Assembly: GCA_937890245.1 (NCBI GenBank)
Contig: CALACF010000352.1
Coordinates: 1 to 8,632, forward strand
Source of the DNA: an uncultured Flavobacteriales bacterium
GTDB lineage: Bacteria; Bacteroidota; Bacteroidia; Flavobacteriales_D; Sanyastnellaceae
Direction: 5' to 3'
Length of the DNA: 8,632 nucleotides
Below, in pieces: positions 6,301 through 8,632 of this stretch. The position numbers and the translations under genes are program-made. Under the pieces are notes generated by a model. The model worked only from the letters and a program-made list of their open reading frames with translations. It did no database searches and had not been told where the DNA came from. Each line of letters opens with the position of its first letter. Within the stretch, counting starts at the first letter, position 1.

Positions 6301-8632
6301 ATGCAACCGCACAGCGGAGGCTGTCCCTCGAGGTCCACTGTCGAGAAGCTGGCCGTGGCGCGCACATCATTTGCGGGAACGCCATGCTCGAAGACCTGGA
6401 AGCTCACTGAGCCGGAAAATTCGCCGTCCGTCGTGAATTGACCGATGAGCACCTGCTGGGTTCCCATGGCGTAACCATTTGAGTACGTGTTCGTCACAAA
6501 CCACGCACCGCCTGTGCCGTCGTTCATCACGATGTCATCGCCCGATTCAAAAGGCAGCATCCAGTTCTGATCCGGACTCGCAGCCGATTGAATATCGCCT
6601 TCGCCAGCCATTGCATTCGGGGTGTGATCTATGCCAATTGTCACCCATGAATCGTAAATGATATCGGGGAAAAAACTGACCAACGCCGGGTTGATGGCTG
6701 AACCGAAGTTCCCGCCCATCACGTGCTGGTAGAAAGATCCGGTCGAGCTGATGTTGAGAGGAAGTTCGCTGTTTCCATAGACCGAGCTGAGCTGGTCATC
6801 GGCGTTGGCGATGCTCACGAAAAGGCGGTAAGTCGTTTGGCCGACCAATGCGCCTTCGATGTGTTCGACGTGGCGCTCGAGGCGCAGGCCATAGCCGGCC
6901 TCCTCGGAGTCGTATTCCGCGAAATCAGCACCTGGCGTCGGGCCGTCGCATGAGCAGTACTCGCACGTTCCGTCGTCCTCAGTCATATCCGCATCGTAGT
7001 TGCAGGCTGCGGAATCAGTACAACCTGCTGTTTCGTTTTGGTCGCATACGCCGTCGCCGTCGGCGTCGTCGTAACAAACGTCGTCACAGTCGACAAACGG
7101 CCCCGCGGGATAGGTGCACGAGTCGTCCGCCACATCTGCGTCTGCATCAAAGTTGCAGGCCGTCTGGTCGGTGCAGCCTGCATACATGCAAGAGCCGTCG
7201 TCCGTGTTGGCCGTCAAGTCGTAGTTGACAGCCGCCGCGTCAATGCAGCCGAGGAACAAGCAGCTGCCGTCCTCGAGGTTTGCGTCCGCATCGTAGTTCG
7301 AAGCCGCAGCATCCATACAGCCGGGGAACAGGCAAGAGCCGTCATCGTCATTCGCGTCCGCATCGTAATTTGAAGCGCCGGCGTCGGTACAGCCAGGGAA
7401 CAAGCAAGTGCCGTCATCGATCGTCGCAGTCTCATTGAAGTTGGAAGCTTCCAAATCAGTACAGCCCTCATAGGAGCACGAGCCGTCGTCCGTGTTGGCG
7501 GAGGCATCATAATTTACAGCCATCAAATCCATACAGCCGGGGAACAGGCAAGAGCCGTCGTCCGTGTTGGCTTCCACATCGTAGTTCGAGGCCGTGCTGT
7601 CGGTGCAGCCCTCAAGGATACAAGAGCCGTCATCAAGGTTGGCGTCCGCATCGAAGTTCGTCGCGGCTGCATTCGTGCAACCGGGGAACAGGCAAGAGCC
7701 GTCGTCGTCATTCGCGCCCGCATCAAAGTTTGAAGCGCCTGCATCGGTACAGCCAGGGTAAAGACATGAGCCGTTCTCCGTGTTGGCCGTGGCGTCATAG
7801 TTTGAAGCCTCTGCATCCATACAGCCCTCCAAAATACACGTGCCGTCGTCGACGTTGGCTCCCGCATCGAAGTTGGTGGCCGCTGTGTTCGTGCAACCGA
7901 GGTATTCACATGCGCCGCTGTCCTGGTTGGCCGTCGGAGCAAAGTTGTCCGCATCAGCGTCCATACATCCGATGATGAGACACGTGCCGTTGTCTTGGTT
8001 TGCCTGCGGATCGTAGTTGTCCGCGCCTGGGTTCGTGCAACCGGGGTACACACAGCTGCCGTCGTCCGTATTGGCGTTGAACGAATAGTTCCAAGCGTCG
8101 GGATCAATACAGCCGTAAAAAATGCAGTTGTCGTTGTCGTAAACGGCCACGATGTCATAGTTATCAGCACCTGGATCCATGCAACCACAAGCGTTGTCCG
8201 ATGCGCCACCTCCACCTGACGTTTCCTCTGCTGCGCCCAGGCCAATCGTGTTGAAGTCCAACGATACCCGCAATTCATTCCCACCATCACCGAGCGGGAA
8301 GACTTGGATTGGGAGGGTGCCCGTGATGTCCCCGCCCGTTGTGAATTGGGCTACAAGCACACGCAAATTCGCATCAGGAACGCCGTTCAAGTTGGCGCTT
8401 GTGACAAACCATGCGCCCCCAACGAGGTCGTCAATTGCCAGGGCACTGCCCGCCTCAAATGGACCAATCCACTGCTGGTTCGGGCTCTGCGCACTCTGAA
8501 TGTTTGCATACCCAGCTGGAGCTGATCCGTCCAATCCGATGGTCACCCACGTGTCGTAGGCGAGCTCGGGAAAGAGGTCGAAGAGCAAGTGATTGATCGA
8601 CGTGCCGAACGCACTGCCGAATGGGTCTTGGT
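1..8632 (-). CDS. Giant cysteine-repeat secreted-type protein, internal fragment, open at both ends
   Basis: The minus-strand frame with codons at plus positions 3k to 3k+2 reads without a stop from 8630 to 3, giving 2,876 residues with neither start nor stop. Order N to C: partial domain A, 16 cysteine repeats, full domain A, about 70 cysteine repeats, partial domain A. Repeats have the form GC[T/M]D..A.N[Y/F]D followed by D[D/N]G[S/T]C; eight carry acidic D.DGDG.C loops. The chain is very rich in Asp, Ala, Asn, Gly and Cys, should be strongly acidic, and shows no membrane segment in the visible part. Regular paired cysteines imply an oxidising location, so export is expected, but the signal peptide and any C-terminal sorting domain lie outside the window. 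The start cannot be chosen: the in-frame Met codons here are mostly the third residue of GCM repeat units. From memory, such repeats occur in large secreted proteins of marine Bacteroidota. A structural or adhesive surface role is inferred; no enzyme motif was seen. Confidence 0.93.
348..590 (-). repeat. Repeat block IIe: two closing units leading into domain A copy 3
   Basis: The 590 unit returns to the ACNF core (DCMEADACNF) and starts with Asp-Cys instead of Gly-Cys. It carries the last loop insertion. The 425 unit (GCQDASACNF) ends DDDGSCEWCSC, the same CxxCxC exit as CEYCSC before domain A copy 2. The pair insertion-bearing unit plus CxxCxC unit therefore precedes domain A both times. 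Confidence 0.85.
426..518 (-). other. Acidic calcium-loop-like insertion 8 (31 residues, long type)
   Basis: This belongs to the 590 unit. It reads VDLFGIDYVTCVGAC, then LNDSDGDGICDEEEIG. It is a canonical acidic loop, but YVTC replaces the usual DC before the first cysteine. It has three cysteines. Confidence 0.7.
591..2147 (-). repeat. Repeat block IId: 19 units of a distinct 27/29-residue class
   Basis: Unit starts are 2147, 2066, 1985, 1898, 1817, 1730, 1649, 1568, 1487, 1406, 1319, 1238, 1157, 1076, 995, 914, 833, 752 and 671. The first part keeps GC[T/M]D, but the A.N[Y/F] core is replaced by [Y/F][L/T/V/M]E[F/Y], as in GCTDPLYLEF and GCTDVLFTEF. DDGSC is kept, and the tail is six residues, typically LTLIVE, ATDVVE or ATLVLE, with alternating hydrophobics that suggest a beta strand. 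Most units are 27 residues. Those at 1985, 1817 and 1406 have 29, with a two-residue insertion before ANTDDGSC. No unit here has an extra cysteine or a loop insertion. The run begins and ends abruptly. Confidence 0.92.
1741..2088 (-). repeat. Higher-order repeat, 168-nt period (29-mer plus 27-mer), recent duplication
   Basis: By hand count, 1801-1860 and 1969-2028 agree at 58 of 60 bases, and 1741-1920 agrees with 1909-2088 at about 161 of 180. The period is one TEF-type 27-mer (tail TDVVE) plus one LEF-type 29-mer (tail LTLIVE). This is the highest DNA identity I found between any repeats in the window, so this is probably the youngest duplication. Confidence 0.8.
2148..3410 (-). repeat. Repeat block IIc: 16 units, long run of regular 24-mers
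   Basis: Unit starts are 3410, 3329, 3257, 3185, 3113, 3041, 2969, 2897, 2825, 2753, 2681, 2609, 2537, 2465, 2384 and 2219. From 3329 to 2465 every start is exactly 72 nt from the next. This part has more Pro at the sixth position (GCTDP, GCTNP) and more NYNP or NYDP than block IIa. The tails are aliphatic (IIS, IML, LIL, IVL). The 2465 unit is a four-cysteine 27-mer, the 2384 unit carries an insertion, and the 2219 unit is the bridge to the next repeat class. Confidence 0.9.
2220..2312 (-). other. Acidic calcium-loop-like insertion 7 (31 residues, long type)
   Basis: This belongs to the 2384 unit. It reads LTLYGVDYVDCAGDC, then LNDLDGDGVCDEVEVP. It is canonical, with three cysteines. It is the only insertion whose following unit (2219: GCTDATADNY, CEFW) has just two cysteines. 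Confidence 0.7.
3411..3503 (-). other. Acidic calcium-loop-like insertion 6 (31 residues, long type)
   Basis: This belongs to the 3575 unit. It reads VDIYGSDLLDCNGDC, then IADADGDGVCDANEIV. It is a canonical acidic loop with three cysteines and matches the long type at 2220-2312 and 426-518. Confidence 0.7.
3954..4034 (-). other. Degenerate calcium-loop-like insertion 5 (27 residues, short type)
   Basis: This belongs to the 4106 unit. It reads AASWLDCDGNC, then LNDNNANSLCDENETS. The cysteine framework is intact, but the usual D.DGDG has become DNNANS, which loses acidic ligands and both glycines. It probably binds calcium poorly or not at all if the other loops do. Confidence 0.65.
4107..4367 (-). 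repeat. Divergent units in block IIb
   Basis: The 4367 unit runs GCMVLIACNYDATA and ends DNTLCDFTAC. The next starts with Cys without the usual glycine (CGDPLADNYDPSANA at 4286) and has ALMIYGCIYGG where other units have DDGSC. The 4190 unit is GCGIVFACNYD with GSPVGCDFDSCA. The DDGSC signature is missing in all three, but cysteine counts (4, 2, 4) stay even and no frameshift is needed, so these look like diverged rather than broken units. Confidence 0.75.
4674..4751 (-). other. Acidic calcium-loop-like insertion 4 (26 residues, short type)
   Basis: This belongs to the 4823 unit. It reads QSGYDCAGAC, then LNDADMDGVCDEFEIE. It is one residue shorter than the other short-type insertions. The loop has DADMDG instead of DGDG, still compatible with an acidic metal-binding loop. 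Confidence 0.65.
4974..5054 (-). other. Acidic calcium-loop-like insertion 3 (27 residues, short type)
   Basis: This belongs to the 5126 unit. It reads ASAVVDCSGNC, then LADTDGDGVCDPDEIT. It has a canonical D.DGDG.CD loop and three cysteines. The next unit (4973) begins GCDDTEACNY and has the four-cysteine form. Confidence 0.7.
5198..5630 (-). repeat. Higher-order repeat, 288-nt period (four units)
   Basis: The 5270 and 5558 units are nearly the same (GCTDPAA[D/E]NFDASATV, then DDGLCL[Y/F]Y). By hand count 50 of 60 bases agree between 5221-5280 and 5509-5568. The pairs 5342/5630 (shared NYDDGA and CYYL) and 5198/5486 (shared ANFDDG) have the same 288-nt offset, so a four-unit group was probably duplicated. 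Confidence 0.65.
5856..5948 (-). other. Acidic calcium-loop-like insertion 2 (31 residues, long type)
   Basis: This belongs to the 6020 unit. It reads SDLYVFDFLDCSGAC, then LNDTDGDGICNELEIA. The aromatic lead (DLYVFDF) before the DC.G.C motif defines the long 31-residue type, also seen at 3411-3503, 2220-2312 and 426-518. It has three cysteines. Confidence 0.7.
6309..6947 (-). other. Domain A, copy 2 (complete, about 213 residues)
   Basis: This is the only full copy. It follows the CEYCSC end of block I and stops with a cysteine before the next repeat (PLCGCMD). In order it contains YGLRLERHVEH, GALVGQTTYRLFVSIAN, DDQLSSVYGN, PLNISSTGSFYQ, FGSAINPALVSFFPD, YDSWVTIGIDHTPNA, DIQSAASPDQNW, LPFESGDDIV, GTGGAWFVT, QQVLIGQFTTDGEFSG and SVSFQVFEHG. 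Copies 1 and 3 share these blocks in the same order. There is no cysteine between the flanking ones, so the two boundary cysteines could staple the domain ends. The pattern of short beta-like segments and the length suggest a globular beta domain, perhaps for ligand binding or surface anchoring. Its family is not identified here. Confidence 0.8.
7026..7106 (-). other. Acidic calcium-loop-like insertion 1 (27 residues, short type)
   Basis: This follows the 24-residue part of the 7178 unit. It reads AGPFVDCDDVCYDD, then ADGDGVCDQNETA. It has three cysteines, which with the extra Cys in TACNF make an even number. The D.DGDG.CD pattern resembles thrombospondin type 3 or EF-hand-like calcium loops; calcium binding is inferred from the pattern only. 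Confidence 0.7.
7321..7760 (-). repeat. Higher-order repeat, 360-nt period (five units)
   Basis: The unit starting at 7394 and the one starting at 7754 are almost the same (GCTDAGASN[Y/F]DA, then ANDDDGSCLFP). By hand count about 71 of 78 bases agree between 7321-7398 and 7681-7758. The following units (7322 against 7682, 7250 against 7610) also resemble each other more than their neighbours. This fits duplication of a five-unit group (5 x 72 nt), followed by divergence. Confidence 0.7.
8187..8632 (-). other. Domain A, copy 1 (C-terminal two thirds, truncated by window edge)
   Basis: About 148 residues without the cysteine repeat. Recognisable stretches are GSAFGTSINHLLF, then LAYDTWVTIGLDG, IQSAQSPNQQW, GPFEAGSALAIDD, GGAWFVT and VLVAQFTTGGDITG. 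Each has a counterpart in the same order in copy 2, and the first ones also in copy 3. The copy ends in a low-complexity linker SGGGGASDNA and a cysteine placed directly before the first repeat (CGC at 8181-8189). The hydrophobic and aromatic pattern (DTWVTIG, GGAWFVT, VLVAQFTT) suggests an all-beta fold. I recall similar domains beside such cysteine repeats in secreted marine bacterial proteins but cannot name a curated family. The function is unknown. Confidence 0.75.

Larger units (their letters stand above)
4974..6308 (-). repeat. Repeat block IIa: 16 cysteine units, mainly 24-mers
   Basis: Unit starts are 6308, 6236, 6164, 6092, 6020, 5855, 5777, 5702, 5630, 5558, 5486, 5414, 5342, 5270, 5198 and 5126. 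The 6020 and 5126 units carry acidic-loop insertions. The 5855 unit has 26 residues with four cysteines (GACNY and EYDSCT). The 5777 unit has 25, with DNSVC in place of DDGSC. Between 5630 and 5198 the tails YYL, FYL, LFY and LYY dominate and three units read DDGLC, marking a locally duplicated sub-family. Confidence 0.9.
6948..8186 (-). repeat. Repeat block I: 16 tandem cysteine units, mostly exactly 24 residues (72 nt)
   Basis: Units begin at 8186, 8114, 8042, 7970, 7898, 7826, 7754, 7682, 7610, 7538, 7466, 7394, 7322, 7250, 7178 and 7025. The first 14 are exactly 72 nt apart. A typical unit starts GCTDAGASNYDADAN and ends DDDGSCLFP. Each plain unit has two cysteines, one in GC and one in DGSC. 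The last two differ: the 7178 unit has a third cysteine (TACNFD) and carries an acidic-loop insertion, and the 7025 unit (SAACNYD) closes the block with CEYCSC, leading into domain A. One unit at 7970 reads QDSGAC instead of DDGSC. The tail residues LFP, LYP, ILE and LFL recur, which helps to recognise duplicated groups. Confidence 0.92.

Noticed and set aside
6309..6947. Domain A copy 2 as a separate gene or an inserted mobile element.
   Set aside because: The frame continues on both sides, no terminal repeats or start site are seen, and two further copies sit in the same context.
348..8186. Regular spaced repeats that might be a CRISPR array.
   Set aside because: The period is 72-87 nt with no constant repeat and unique spacer; conservation follows codon positions and encodes a protein motif.
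7523..8290. A 255-codon open frame on the minus strand in another phase, rich in Thr, Arg and Met.
   Set aside because: It overlaps block I completely. Its repeating Thr/Arg-rich text is the periodic repeat DNA read in the wrong phase, and the frame with intact cysteine units is open throughout.
1..8632. A eukaryotic algal or giant-virus origin.
   Set aside because: It cannot be excluded, but there are no introns in 8.6 kb and the repeat style is one I associate with marine Bacteroidota, so a bacterial origin is preferred.

Overview
The whole window lies inside one very large protein-coding gene on the minus strand. The frame whose codons occupy plus-strand positions 3k to 3k+2 is open from 8630 down to 3, with no stop in 2,876 codons, and it leaves the window at both ends. 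I translated it codon by codon. It encodes a secreted-type, Asp/Asn/Ala/Cys-rich repeat protein. No second gene, RNA gene, promoter, terminator, CRISPR array or mobile element is supported, and no stretch is non-coding.

Layout from N- to C-terminus (high to low coordinates): the end of a non-repeat domain, here called A (8632-8187); repeat block I, 16 cysteine units (8186-6948); a complete second copy of domain A (6947-6309); repeat block II, about 70 units (6308-348); and the first half of a third A copy (347-1). The basic unit is 24 residues (72 nt): GC[T/M]D..A.N[Y/F]D, then A..D[D/N]G[S/T]C, then three variable residues. Block II has sub-regions: regular 24-mers (6308-4974), a mixed cysteine-rich part with 27-mers (4973-3411), regular 24-mers again (3410-2148), and a run of 19 units of a different class (2147-591) in which the A.N[Y/F] core becomes [Y/F][L/T]E[F/Y] and the unit grows to 27 or 29 residues. 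Eight units carry a 26-31 residue insertion ending in a D.DGDG.CDE-like acidic loop that resembles a thrombospondin type 3 or EF-hand-like calcium loop.

Almost every unit has an even number of cysteines. Extra cysteines appear and disappear in pairs, which suggests an extracellular chain of disulfide-closed beads. Nearly identical higher-order repeats (periods 168, 288 and 360 nt) indicate growth by recent tandem duplication.

Organism: the GC...NYD...DDGSC repeat style, often in very large secreted proteins, is one I associate with marine Bacteroidota (Flavobacteriales-like lineages). An intron-free frame of more than 8.6 kb also favours a prokaryote. This is inference: no signal peptide, sorting domain or neighbouring gene is visible. 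The likely role is a giant surface or matrix protein (adhesin, sheath or S-layer-like), but no activity can be read from the sequence.
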